NCBI GenBank assembly: GCA_964017065.1
Contig: OZ024788.1
Span: 13,439,981 to 13,503,980 of the forward strand
Source of the DNA: Haliclona indistincta
Taxonomy: Eukaryota > Porifera > Demospongiae > Haplosclerida > Chalinidae
DNA length: 64,000 bases
Reading direction: 5' to 3'
Both the position numbers and the translations under genes were made by a program. The notes beneath the pieces were generated by a model, which did not search any database, was not told the origin of the DNA, and was given only the letters and a program-made list of their open reading frames with translations. Positions 1 through 12,000 of this stretch are shown here, one piece after another. Within the stretch, counting starts at the first letter, position 1. Each line of letters starts with the position of its first letter.

Positions 1-21
1 TCTCTCTCTCTCTCCCTCCCT

Positions 22-85
<64 letters not shown>
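1..85. repeat. (CT)n microsatellite, intronic
   Basis: An almost pure CT tract with a few CCCT interruptions runs up to the splice acceptor of the first visible TTC21B exon, so it serves as that intron's polypyrimidine tract. Confidence 0.9.
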
Positions 86-86
<1 letters not shown>

Positions 87-87
87 G

Positions 88-2340
88 CTAATGGCTGATC
101 TACTCCATCACAGAGGACAAGTGGATGCAGCCATTAAACAGCTAACCAGTGTACTGGACAAGACGCCAAGTGAGTTATAGTACAGCTATACTCTGCTGTT
201 GACAATCATCCATTGCTAGGTCATTTTGAGGCATTGGTTCGTCTCATTGAAATGTGCTGGAGGAAAGGCGTGGTCACTGACGCTAACAATATGTTGAATA
301 AGGTAGGCGGAGCTTGTAGTGATTGTGTGTTAGTGTGATGGTGTGACGATAGGTGGAGCAACAGTGCAGTGGTCATGTGATCCACCAAGCAGGTCTCATG
401 TATTGTAAAGGTCTCTACTCACAATATACTGGAGATACTGAACTAGCTCTGAAGTCATTCAATAACGCTCGCAAAGACAGTCAATGGTAAGGAGAGAATG
501 TTCCATCATTTTTCTTCTTGCAGTGCTGAAGTGAAAAGTGTTGAGTGTCTCCTTCATGCACTAATGTGTTCAGTCTCTGTAGTCACTGTTGTCTTTATTC
601 ACACGATGGAGGATGATCAGAGACTGAACACATTAGTGCATGAAGGTGACACTCTACACTTTCACTTCAGCACTGCAAAAGACCGAAATAGCATTATGCT
701 ATTGTCAGCCATTACCCCACCTCTGTTGTTCTTGTAGGGGAGAGAAGGCTCTATATCGCATGATAGCGCTGTGCCTCAATCCAGACAATGATATACTAGG
801 TTAGTATCACATGATGATCACATGATTGTCATGTGATAACCATTGTATAGGAGCTGATACACTGAAACCTATGGAACAAGACACCAGCAGCAGCTCATCG
901 TAAGCACTCACACATGCTCACTCACACACTCACTCACTCATTCACACACTCTCTCTCACTCACTCACACACTCTCTCAGACTCTCACTCACTCACTCACT
1001 CACTCACTCACTCACTCACTCACTCATTCACTCACTCTCTCACTCACTCATTCATTCACTCACTCACTCATTCACTCACTCACTCACTCAATCACTCACT
1101 CATTCACTCACTCAATCATTCACTCACTCATTCACTCACTCAATCACTCACTCACTCACTCACTCAATCACTCACTCATTCACTCACTCACTCACTCTCT
1201 CACTCACTCATTCACTCACTCTCTCACTCACTCATTCACTCACTCACTCATTCACTCACTCACTCACTCACTCACTCATTCACTCACTCACTCACTCTCT
1301 CACTCACTCACTCACTCACTCACTTGTTCACTCCATGCATGTAGATCTGAGCGTTTTGATGCTGAGATGATGGCTGTACGAACTGCTGAGAAACTGCTCA
1401 AGGTAATCCTAGCACACCATCACTACTATCACATCATCACATCATCATTTATATCACACCATCACATCATCACTTCTGTCACACCATCACTTCTATCACT
1501 TCAGGAGCTCCGCCCTCAATCAGCTGCTGATAGACTAAAGATCCAATTACTGGAGAATGCTATCTTGCTGGCTACACGATCTAAGCAGAATGCAGAGAAA
1601 GCTCTCAATAACTATACTAAGATGCTGACCAAAGAGGTACGTAAGCTATGCTAGCAGCCATCACTTCTCACTACCTGCCTCATAGCGTGAGAGTGTCTCT
1701 ATACTAGCCGGCATGGCTACTGCTCACCTTCAACTGAAGCAGATCCCTCGAGCACGCAACCAGCTCAAGAGAGTCACCAAGTTACCATGGTCACCAGAGG
1801 AAGGGGCGGAGTTTGAGAGGAGCTGGCTCCTGATGGCTGATGTATACGTACAGGTCAGTGGTAGGCAAAGGGTTAAACCATGTGCTAGCTTATCAGTTCA
1901 AACTCTTGTTTCTCTCTGTAGTCTGGCAAGTACGATATTGCTATTGACCAGCTAAAGAAGTGTATCACTCGTAATGAGGTAACACCCTCTCTGTGCCCGC
2001 CCTCTCACATTATGCCCCACCCTTCAGTCATGCAGTAAGGCCTGGGAGTACCTCGGCTTCATTTCAGAGAGGGAGCAAGCGTACAAGGACGCCGCTGACC
2101 ATTACGAGAAGGCGTGGAAGTACAGCAACTGCCGGACCCCTGCTGTGGGTGAGTCCACTAGTATTGTCATAGCAACCCTTAACCACACCCACAGGTTTTC
2201 GGCTAGCATTCAACTTCATGAAGGCACGCAAGTTCGTCGAGGCAGTGGACGTGTGTCACAAGGTCCTAGAGCATCATCCATCGTACCCGCGGATACGCAA
2301 AGAAGTACTCGACAAAGCTCGCCACAACATAAGAATATGA
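88..2340 (+). CDS. TTC21B: Tetratricopeptide repeat protein 21B / IFT139, C-terminal part
   Basis: This is the 3' end of a TPR protein of the intraflagellar transport complex A (IFT139), which works in retrograde transport in cilia. The gene enters from the left edge. Exons read by eye: 88-169, 220-302, 353-486, 738-799, 851-899, 1345-1402, 1505-1636, 1686-1853, 1922-1978, 2028-2148 and 2195-2340, all with GT-AG borders and matching phases. Recognisable family segments are [38 protein letters not shown], and a C-terminus of the type [20 protein letters not shown] followed by [16 protein letters not shown]. The stop is at 2338-2340, close to the length expected for the family's C-terminus. Vertebrates have TTC21A and TTC21B; this sequence could be orthologous to either. 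It is tail-to-tail with the decarboxylase, 139 bp away. Confidence 0.93.
520..676 (+). ncRNA. Candidate intronic pre-miRNA-like hairpin
   Basis: Within the 487-737 intron of TTC21B, an arm at 520-579 pairs with 618-676 around a 38-nt loop. The arms both begin or end with GCAGTGCTGAAGTGAAA and share CTTCATGCACTAATGTGTTC; only a few mismatches or one-base bulges occur, near the middle of the arm. Long hairpins inside host-gene introns are a form known for sponge microRNAs. There is no expression evidence here. It could also be a small foldback element, although it carries no flanking target duplication that I can see. Confidence 0.45.
903..1324. repeat. (CTCA)n/(CATT) minisatellite in TTC21B intron
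   Basis: More than 400 bp of CTCA tetranucleotide repeats with scattered CATT, CAAT and CTCT variants fill most of the 900-1344 intron. Its open reading frame of Thr-His-Ser repeats is an artefact of the repeat. Confidence 0.95.
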
Positions 2341-2479
2341 CAGAAAAAAACAGCATTATAAGAATTATACCACAAAAAACAGCATAATAGAAAACTGGTT
2401 CCAACAAACAGCATATAATAGCATAAATACTAGTTCCAACTCAATCTATAATAATTTAGCAGATGGTTCAATCTAAAGT

Positions 2480-5400
2480 CTAAACTTCAATGTTGATTCC
2501 TAGTCGCTCCACTTCGTTGAGTATAAAGTCCATGTCACTCTTGGTAGCATGAGGGTTAGTAGTCACCATTCGGATGAAGTTGGTGCGTCCTGCTAGCGGC
2601 TGATAGCCGATCATCATGGTACCCTGCTCCACCATGCCGGACTTGATCCTTGGAGGCACCTTGCCCAGTCTGTTCCACCATTCAGTGGTGCGCTCCTGAC
2701 CACGCAGACACGGAGGGATGTACTGGAAACACACGTTAGTGTACTCAGGCTGCAAGGGGTTAAAATATCATAAGATTACAAGGTTATAATATCACCTATA
2801 CACATATTCAAGCTGCAAAAAGGTTAAAATTACTTAAAGCTAGAAAAAGTGAGTCTCCAGCAAAAATGTGCGATTTTATCAAAAATAGGGAGATTTAGCC
2901 TAGTGCTAATGTGAATCTGATTTTTTGCGGAAGTACAAGTATGATGCTACTTGTGTTTTAGTCGTGAAGTCTGTCATAGTGTCACATGCTGCCGTCTGAC
3001 CTCATAGATTAGTTCAAATCCATCTCTCTTAATGACCTGGTCTGCCAGATACCTGTGGGTACATATCGTGAGTACACTGCAGCACGAGACTCCACCCACA
3101 TACCTCGCCATAGCAACAGAGTTGTCAAGATGTTGACCAAATCCTTTAGTGCCCTAAAACACAATAACCAGATAATAACACTGCTACGTATAACATACAA
3201 AATTAATACTTTACAAAAATTACATGATCATACAACAAAAATAGATGCCTCAAAAGTATTAAAGCACATTATACTTTTTGACCGATGATCAGATCAAAAC
3301 ACTGCTGCAAGCTAATACTTTTACATACACATGTAGAAGTTAACAAAAATACCGTAAAGTGGAAAATATCGCAGTAGAAAATGGTCATGATCGAATTACA
3401 GGCTATTCGCAAAAATTTTATCCGTGAATGTCTTGTTCTATTGGCAAGACAGGGCAATAGCACTGATTCGCGAAAATTTCCCGCTATACGGTAGACTGAT
3501 GCTTCGACCTGTCTGATATGGTACCTTAGCCTTCCATGTTAGCCATAGTTTGAATGTATCATTGACACGCCCACATTGAATGGACTTGTCTCCTGTATCA
3601 TATGATACATCGTAGTTCATCTTATCTTGCTGGAACAGGTAGCTTGCTTTAGTCGAGTTACATCGAGCTAGAATACCCTGCAGCAACAAGACAAAACATG
3701 AGGACAAATAATGTGCTTTTGCTAAAAATGCTCACTGAGTCTCTACTTTGAATTAAACTAATCTGTATACAATGGAGCCCCTCTAAGGCGGACACCATTT
3801 GAACCAACAAAATGTCCATTATAGAGAGGGTGTCCTCTGGAGAGGGGTTTATTATACATTATGTGGGTTATATTAGGGATTCCATTATAGAGGGATGAGG
3901 GGTGTCCTCTAAGAGGGGTTCCACTGTAATTTTATGCTAACACTGTAGAACCATAACAGTGTTGTTCGTGCAGTGTTAAATTTTCGTGTTCTTTTGCTAT
4001 GCACAAATTTTGACCAAAATGTATGACGTTGATTTGTATGTCAGAGCCTGTTCACAAAAATACAGTTACTACTTTACACAATGTTCACGGACCTTGTGTC
4101 TTGGTGCAATGAGGATGACAGAGCACTGCTGATGAGCCGAGAGACTCTTGTGCATGTCCCATGTGATAGAGTCCACCCTGTAGTAGATAAATCACCATGA
4201 TAGTAACTGTAACTAGGGGGTGGGGCTACGTTAACCTCTCTGATCCACTCATAAGGCTCCGATGAGCATCGGACATCATACAGCAACCACCATACGCAGC
4301 CTATAGAGAAGAGCAAACAATTATAACAAGGAAAGTAGTCTATAGAGCTAGATAGGGTATGTATTACTTACATCTACATGGACCCATATATTTTGCTTCT
4401 CACAGACGTCTACAATATCATTGAGTGAATCAAATGCACCAACTACTGTAGTGCCAGAGGTAGCTACCACTGCTATAGGTACTATGCCCTGAGAGAAGGA
4501 GAGGGAGAGAGGGAAGGAGAGAGAGAGAGAGAGAGAGGGGGGGAGGGAGGGAGAGAGAGAGAGAGAGGGGGGGGATAATGGAGGGAGAGAGAGAGAGAGG
4601 GAGGGAGAGAGAGGGAGAAAAGGAGAGAGAGAGAGAGAGAGAGAGGGAGGGAAAGAGAGAGAGAGTAAGAAAGGGAGTAAGGGAAGGAGAGAGGGAGGGA
4701 GAGAGAGAGGGAAGGAGAGAGGGAGGGAGAGAGGGAAGGAGAGAGGTAGGGAGTAAGGAGGGAGAGAGAAAGAGGGGGATAATGGAGGGGGTGGAAGGAA
4801 GGGAGGAAGTGAGAGCTACAGGATTGCTAGATGGTAGCGAGATACCTTGTTTTTTAGTTCCAGTAATTTAGCCTCTAGGTCACGTGGATCCATTCTAGCT
4901 CTGTGTAGAGGAGGTGACCCATGTGATAGTGATTGCGTCATGTTGTACTCACTTTTCGTCACTCTTGACTGCCACAACACTGTCAGTACCCAGTCCCATT
5001 ATAATGGCTGACTTCTTCAGTGAATAATGAGACTACAGCAAAACAAAATTATACTAAAATTAATATTCTTGAGCAGAAACTTGCTAATATTGAGCTGAGA
5101 AGCTTAAAACAATCTGTGTAAAGTATTCGTGCTGTGTCTCACCTGTTCTGACGCCAGTATAGCCATTCTTGGTAGTCCCCACATACCTTGCTCCTTGGTC
5201 TCTGGATACTTGTTGTATCGAGCCATCATTAGACCATACAGGTTAGCAATAGATCCACCTATCAGCATAATACAATGAATGAGTTACTTCCACATCACAC
5301 ACTATAGTATACAAAACAGACAGTACAAAACTGTCTGCCTCCAAGTGTACCCGACAATGATTGCTGTACTAACCAGGTGCAAAGATGCCGTCTCCATCAC

Positions 5401-6012
5401 CATTAGCCCAACCCACTCTCTCTCTCATTCTCTTGAGTAGTTCCGCCTCCATCAGTGAGTAAAGCGGCGCCATCTCAAATGTGTACCTGTATAACATAGT
5501 TCAGCTAGACAGAGGTCAGGAGGTGTGGCTCACATGCTAGTGTTAGTAGCGGCAGTGATCAGCTGACCCATGACACCAACATGATCCACTCCACCAAACA
5601 GCTGATTATAGAATCGAGGATGACCTACAGAACAACACACACTGTGAGGAGGAGGAGGAGGTGTGGCTAGCTTACACGTGTGGACACAGTACTGTAGCGC
5701 GTCTCGACACGTCTGCAGCACCACCTCATCACTGGTAGCCTCCTCGGGTAGAGTCAGGTCCACTAGGTCTCGTAGCTGAGTTGGTGACTTGAAGTCGATC
5801 ACCTTGCTGTCCCTCCGCTCCTGCCTGGTCAGGTACTCCCCCACCATAGCAGTCACCTCGCGGTAGAGCCGATCTGTGTCTACACTAGCAGCAGTGTGTG
5901 TCATGGCTCGTCTTGTAGAGAATAACGCAGGGCGTGGTGATACTAAGTGCTTCGCGAAGAGCTTGTTGGTCCTGGAGCAACGCGTGATCAACACCTTACA
6001 CGCGGCATGCAT
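2480..6012 (-). CDS. PLP-dependent decarboxylase, GAD/CSAD family
   Basis: A group II pyridoxal-phosphate decarboxylase that makes GABA from glutamate or hypotaurine/taurine precursors from cysteine sulfinate. Exons (minus strand) include 5676-6012, 5534-5624, 5374-5486, 5143-5258, 4953-5032, 4846-4900 and ones near 4490-4370, 4302-4225, 4180-4086, 3680-3527, 3154-3104, 3055-3001 and the last at about 2750-2480. Family landmarks in order: [58 protein letters not shown], the PLP-lysine segment [28 protein letters not shown], and the C-terminal [13 protein letters not shown]. The roughly 36 N-terminal residues before RRAMTH are basic with no acidic residue, like a mitochondrial presequence, while Met in RRAM could be an alternative cytosolic start. 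Substrate specificity cannot be decided by eye. Divergently arranged with receptor copy 1, 68 bp away. Confidence 0.9.
3769..3927. repeat. Short TIR element in decarboxylase intron
   Basis: The left end ACAATGGAGCCCCTCTAAGG and the right end (ending CCCCTCTTAGAGGACACC on the other strand) form imperfect terminal inverted repeats of about 28 bp around a 100-bp core that itself carries ATTATAGAG repeats. It lies in an intron and looks like a non-autonomous MITE. Confidence 0.6.
4495..4792. repeat. (GA)n-rich simple repeat
   Basis: About 300 bp of GAGA/GGGA repeats fill the decarboxylase intron between exons ending near 4490 and 4846. On the coding strand it is a CT-rich tract that ends at a CAG acceptor. 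The Glu-Arg-Gly reading frame it contains is not a gene. Confidence 0.95.
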
Positions 6013-6080
6013 AAGTAACCTCGACTATGAATATTTTTTCGATAACCAGCTGCAGCAACTTGTACGCCCACGTATTTGAG
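6013..6080. promoter_or_regulatory. Bidirectional promoter interval between decarboxylase and receptor copy 1
   Basis: The two start codons face away from each other and are 68 bp apart, so the core promoters must overlap or lie inside the transcripts. The interval contains CTCGACTATGAATA-type sequence and ACGCCCACG. Related sequence (CTATGAATAAT and ACGCCCA) recurs in front of copies 2 and 4 and, partly, copy 5. Promoter function is inferred from layout only. Confidence 0.6.
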
Positions 6081-9000
6081 ATGTCTTCCTGTATTCGCCC
6101 CCAAGTCTTTCTTTTTTCTTTTCTGGCTTTTCTTGCAACAGGTGGTCATGGATCAAGTAAGACATTTTCTAAGCACTGTTAATCATATGATATTGGTACT
6201 TTGATGCACAGCTACACTCACACCAGCAGTGCTGTGTGTGCTGGATATGAGTCAGCTGGTGACATTCACTTGTGAGACAGATAGTAGTCTACTAACATGG
6301 ACATATGACAGCAGTTACCAGATATCATATACTACTTCTTCTACGGTCAATGACACTGGTCAGCTGGGTAACTTCACTGTTCGATTGACAATGATTTCCA
6401 GCGGAAACATTTTGACTTCAACTGCTACTATCAACATATCTTCTCTTGTCAACGTCACCACTGTATCAATAGCCTGTGGTGATGGACTTTCTAGTGAAGA
6501 AGCATCATTAATTAATGGTATGTATTATTATTTTGCAATTTTGGAGAATTCAGTTGAGTTATAGGTTATAATGTACACTAATGTGTATAGGATAGAAAAT
6601 AACAAGGAATTAATTTAAAACTGAAAATCTAGAGTAATAGGATCTGGATGGCATCTTCTGAGCAGAATATACTTAGTTTTATGACCGTGACGGAGGCATG
6701 ATAGAATGTTCGCCGTATAATGAGAAAAACGTGCTTTGACGAGGTGACCGTTGCATAGGATATACGGATGAATTTTGCGAAAGTATACGAAGCTGTAGAA
6801 CTGTATACTCCCACGAAATTCATCCGTGGACCCTGTCCAACAGTATAGGCAGTCAACTCGTTATAGCGCGTTTTTCTCATTATAATTATTCAGCGCGAAC
6901 AACCTCCATTGCGAAGTGGATTTCTCCTCTAAAGAGAGTCAAAAAGAGCTTTTTATAATATCTATCAGATTATATCGTTATTATGGACGTGGCTACAATG
7001 CAATGTTTTTATTTTTATTTTTATGATAAGGATCTTACTATGTATGTAGCTGAGATATGTAGTAATGTTTATTTAAATGCCTCCCCCTCCCCTCAGAAGT
7101 AAAATCTAACTTAGCTAATGTTTTTTCACTATAATAGGACCTCCTCCTGCTCCCACTGACATCTCTATTACACTACTGAATATCAATCCTTCACTGATGA
7201 TTACTTGGAGTCCGAGTCACTGTGCAGTGCAGTATATAGTAACTGTTAGCTCCTCTGATGACAGTAGAGTCTACCACAATGTCACCACTAGTATCAACAA
7301 TGTTTTAGTGACACTAAATGATGCTATGTTCTGTGTTAAGATTCTTGGAGTGGATGCTATTGGAAGGGGAGGAGTTAGCCAATTGCAATGTTTTAGTGAG
7401 TGATTTTTTGAGTAGGAAACAAATGGGACTAATACATAAACTTATTATAGTTGTGACTGATGAAGGAACTAATACGACTACACTAACTGCTGGGGTGTTG
7501 GGGTCAATCGTAGGTTTAGCTGCCATAGTTGGCGTGATTATGGCAGTGGCAGGTTTCTTTTACAAAAGAAAAACTCCAGGTTTGATTATGATTCTTTTAT
7601 TATAAATACAGTGCATTGTAATTAATAATTATAATTGTTCAGATCATGACAGGAACCGAATTTCAGACAACGACACAGACACTCTCCTCAACAGGTGTGA
7701 TTTTTACTTGCGTTAATATAATTATTAAGTATGTAGTTATAATGTGTTTCATATTGCATAGTTTTGTGCAGCTGGAGTCAGCAGACACTAAAGGTTTGAA
7801 TACTTATAACAATGGCACTCATTCAATTGTGCATGTAACTTGCATTGTGTGAATAATCTGATATGGTTGGTACTACATAATGTTTTGTAGATTATCGTGT
7901 TCAGGTGTTTTGTTGTGAAAAGGATATTAACCAGTGGAAGTTTATCTTTACATTTTCAGATATCTTGTATTATGATGTAAGTTAATTTGATCATAGTTAG
8001 CAACATTGACATGTTATAAACCTATGCTTATGAATTTGTTAAAAACAGGCTGTAAAACAGTACTTTGAAGATGCTACTGAATGCTATTGCTCTGATGTAA
8101 GCTTTGATCAAGAGAATTTATTAGATGAAATTGAGATTACTCTTGCTCAAATTAATGGCTGGATTGTGACTGTCCAAAGCAGCAAGGTAGTCATAAAAAT
8201 TATCCGTTTAAGTTGTGCATTTATAAACATTTATTACAGGTTAGCATAGCAGCACTGGAGCTGTATACCGGTGAGGATGAGCCGCCATACTGTGAGATGA
8301 CAGTTACTAGTGCTGACCTCAAGACTACTCCTCCCGACCTTCATCTTGTGGCTACTATCAGCTGTGGCACAACAGAACATGTTATAAGATTGACAAAAGA
8401 AGCTCGATGTGTCATCATGGAGTGTATGTGTCAAGTGTTTTATCATAAATTAGGGTACAATTGCTGGAAGGCTACTCTTGCATTTTTTCCAAAGGATTGC
8501 CTTGCGGTAAGATTCAATAATGAATGATTGTACCTGCAGCCTCATCTCTAAATTGATGCCTGTCTCATTTAGTAGCTGGCTGTGCCTGAAAACTCTACTC
8601 TAAACAAAATTTTTTTATCATTTAATGCAACATAAAGGTAAAGAACCAAAGGCCTGAAAATCAAACACCTCGATGTGCTCCTGCATAACTTGCAGTTAAT
8701 TATTAACCTTTGAATAAAATAATTAAGAAAGGACACTGCATGTTTGCTTTCCAATTCCTAAAATGCTTTAAGAAGAGGGTGCAGCCTCTCTTGACAAAAT
8801 CCTTGTGCAACTTAACAATGATAATGAGCTATTATTGTGCTTAGAGCGTTAACAGCATTTATCAAGATTCAAGTGAAAGCTCACCAGCTATTGATGCGAT
8901 ATTCAACAACAAGATAGTTGAATTTCGTATTGATCAAGTATCATCAGAGTGGAGTGTTTCTGTTAAACACCAGCAAGTATGTTAGCTTATACTCATGCAT

Positions 9001-12000
9001 GTGATCAATTGTTCTACATAAATATTATCCATACAGGTATCTAGATCATCAGTGGAGCAGTATACTGGCTATGGTTACCCACCATACTGTGAGATGATAC
9101 TGAGAGCTGATGATGATGGTAGTACACCTCCTGACCTCACTCTACCTGTCACCCTCACTGGAGTAGAACAACCAACCACCATCACACTGAAGAGAGAGGC
9201 TGAATCTCTCCATGTTGTTCATGCAACTGTTACTGGTTAGTTCCAGGCTATATAAATTTTACAACCATGCATTTGTTTTCACAGGCTTGACCAATGCTAT
9301 TTGTCAAGTATTCTATTGTAAAGAAGGGATCAATTGTTGGAAGACAATATTTGCCTTTTATCCAGAGGATAAAGCAATGGTGCGTTAACATTATCATCAA
9401 TAATTTTTATGCCATTTTAATACGTATACAGATGGTCAAACGATTCTACCAGGATACAAACCATGGTCCAAATATTAGTATTCAATTTGAAGAGATGAAA
9501 TCATCATTATGTCTATGTTTTGTTGAGGAAGACAATGATTGGGCATGTACTGCAGATGACCAACTTAATCAAGTAAGCATGGTAAGGTATTTGATAGTTA
9601 TTGTGGCAACTATTCACATTCAGGTGATGAGGCAAGATATTCTATCATATGATGGTACAGGAAAGCCACCAACTTGTGAATTGACATTCAAAGCAGTTTC
9701 GAGTATGACTGACACTCCACCTGATCTGAAGCGCACTATGAAAATTGATGGAATCAAGAAACCGAATACAATCCAAATTGAAAGAATGGCAGAACCTCCT
9801 GCAATTACTACTCTAAATTTTAGAGATGGTTATTACATGCATGTACTAACATAGCTTGCTTGTGAAATACAAACTGTATGCTATGTATATGTATAGACAG
9901 TCGTGTGTGATTTATTTGGAATGTGTAATGGAATTAATTTTCATGCATGCTATGATCCTGCAGATAATGAACATTTGGAAGAAGTGACTGAATCAAGTAT
10001 GTCGTCATCTACAGTAGGTATTTTCAAGAATGATTTTGGTAAGATGAAACCATGAACAATAATTGCAAGTTGTTTGCAACTTTCTTAATTAAGGTCCATC
10101 TGATTGTATGTGTCAAGTGTTTTACTACAAGATGGAACGCAATTGTTGGAGGATTGTATTTGCTTTCTTTCCTAAGAACCAAATGGATGTAAGTTTTACA
10201 GCACAAATTTGACCCATTCATTTTACATTTTTCAAGCAGAATGTGAAGCAATTCTACCATGATGCTGAGCCTGGTCCTACTATTGATCATCTTGTGTTAC
10301 AACATGAAGTTGTTGAAATTGTTAAACCTGAAGTATTAGGATGGACTGTGCTTTATGACTATCTGAGTGTAAGCAATAAGCTATAGGGTTTTTGCATTAG
10401 ATTAACTTATAAAACATGTAAGTTTTGGCTAAAGGAAATTGGCGAATTCGTCAAGCTTTTGTCAAAAATTCATCAAAACTGCTTTCACTGCAAATTAACT
10501 GCATTAAAAAAAGAAATTCACAGCACTAACAGTAAAAATCTGTTTTTTCTATTGTTACATAATTCAAGGTCATCACTACTTATCATTGCCAATCGGCAAT
10601 GATAATAAACTAGGTGCCGGGCAGCAAAATCAAGTTAGCCAAATCACAAAATCTGGCCAGGGTTATTCGCCCAAATTTTGACCTATTTGACCAATCAGAT
10701 ATAGCATACAAAAATGCTGTATCTGATAGTGAGATTTAGTGCTGTAAGATTTCCTACTGTGCTCAATATACTCCTGCATGTATACTTGTGGTTAATTTGT
10801 CTTCTGAATCAAAGGTTCTATAAAATAATTTGATTGCAATTTTAACATTTATGGTCTTTTCTAAGCTCATTGGTCATGCACTGATTGCACAGATTCGGTA
10901 ATGTCACTCGCCCTACATTAATTCAATCAATCAGACACTAGTGAAAATCTGATTATCTGATTATGAATAATACTTTAGGTATCTACTTCTGCTTTGAGGC
11001 AATTTGCTAGTGAGGGTGAACCACCATACTGTGAGATGACACTCAGAGCTGATGATGATATGAAGGATATCGTGCATGAAGACCTTGAATTTGCTGTAAC
11101 TTTCAAAGGTGTTAAAGCAGCACCCATTGTAATCAACAGGACATATGAGCAGCCGTCACCTCAAACAATGGAATCAACCACACTGGCTACGCTAAGTAAT
11201 TACGAAAGTCTCTAAGTTATTGTTTCACAAGATTTTTCCGGGAATCAGTTGATGACAAGAAGTGTCTCTGTCAAGTTTTTTATCACAGACAAGGAGTCAA
11301 TAGATGGAGAACAACACTAGCATTCTGCATGAGAGCGCAATTTGATGTGAGTTAGCTAATAAACATTTTAGCTATACTTTATGATCTTGAGCAGGCAATG
11401 AAAGTATTCTATCAGAGTGAAAATACAAACATTGGTCCAAGTATTGATGTTCAGTTCATGCACAATTATCCAATAAAGGTTATTTTCAGTAAGGCAGTGA
11501 TTATTGAAGGATGGGAAATAATCTATGATCAGCAGCATGCTGAGGTATAATGCATTTCATAAATCAAACTGTAAGTACATGTATATTTCTTTGTCAGGTA
11601 ACACGATCATCAGTGGAGCAGTATACTGGCTATGGTTACCCACCATACTGTGAGATGATACTGATGAGAGCTGATGATGATGGTAGTACACCTCCTGACC
11701 TCACTCTACCTGTCACCCTCACTGGAGTAGAACAACCAACCACCATCACACTGAAGAGAGACGCTGAGAGGCTAGAGAAATTATCTAAACAAAAATCTGG
11801 CAAGCTGTGATAGACGGTATTTAGAACTGATTTTATATGTGAATGATGTATAGGTTTCCTGCGTGGAGTGGATGTACATGGAGAGACTGTATTTGAGGTT
11901 GTGGGAGACAAGCCTCACAAATTGGAGTGGCCTGGCTATGGGTTCTATATTGAGGTTCCTGAAGGAGCCCTTCCTCCTGGAGTGACTGCCATTGTGGGTG

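Noticed and set aside
914..1654. A 246-residue frame of Ser-Leu-Thr-His repeats
   Set aside because: It is a translation of the CTCA microsatellite running into a real TTC21B exon; only 1345-1402 and 1505-1636 are exons.
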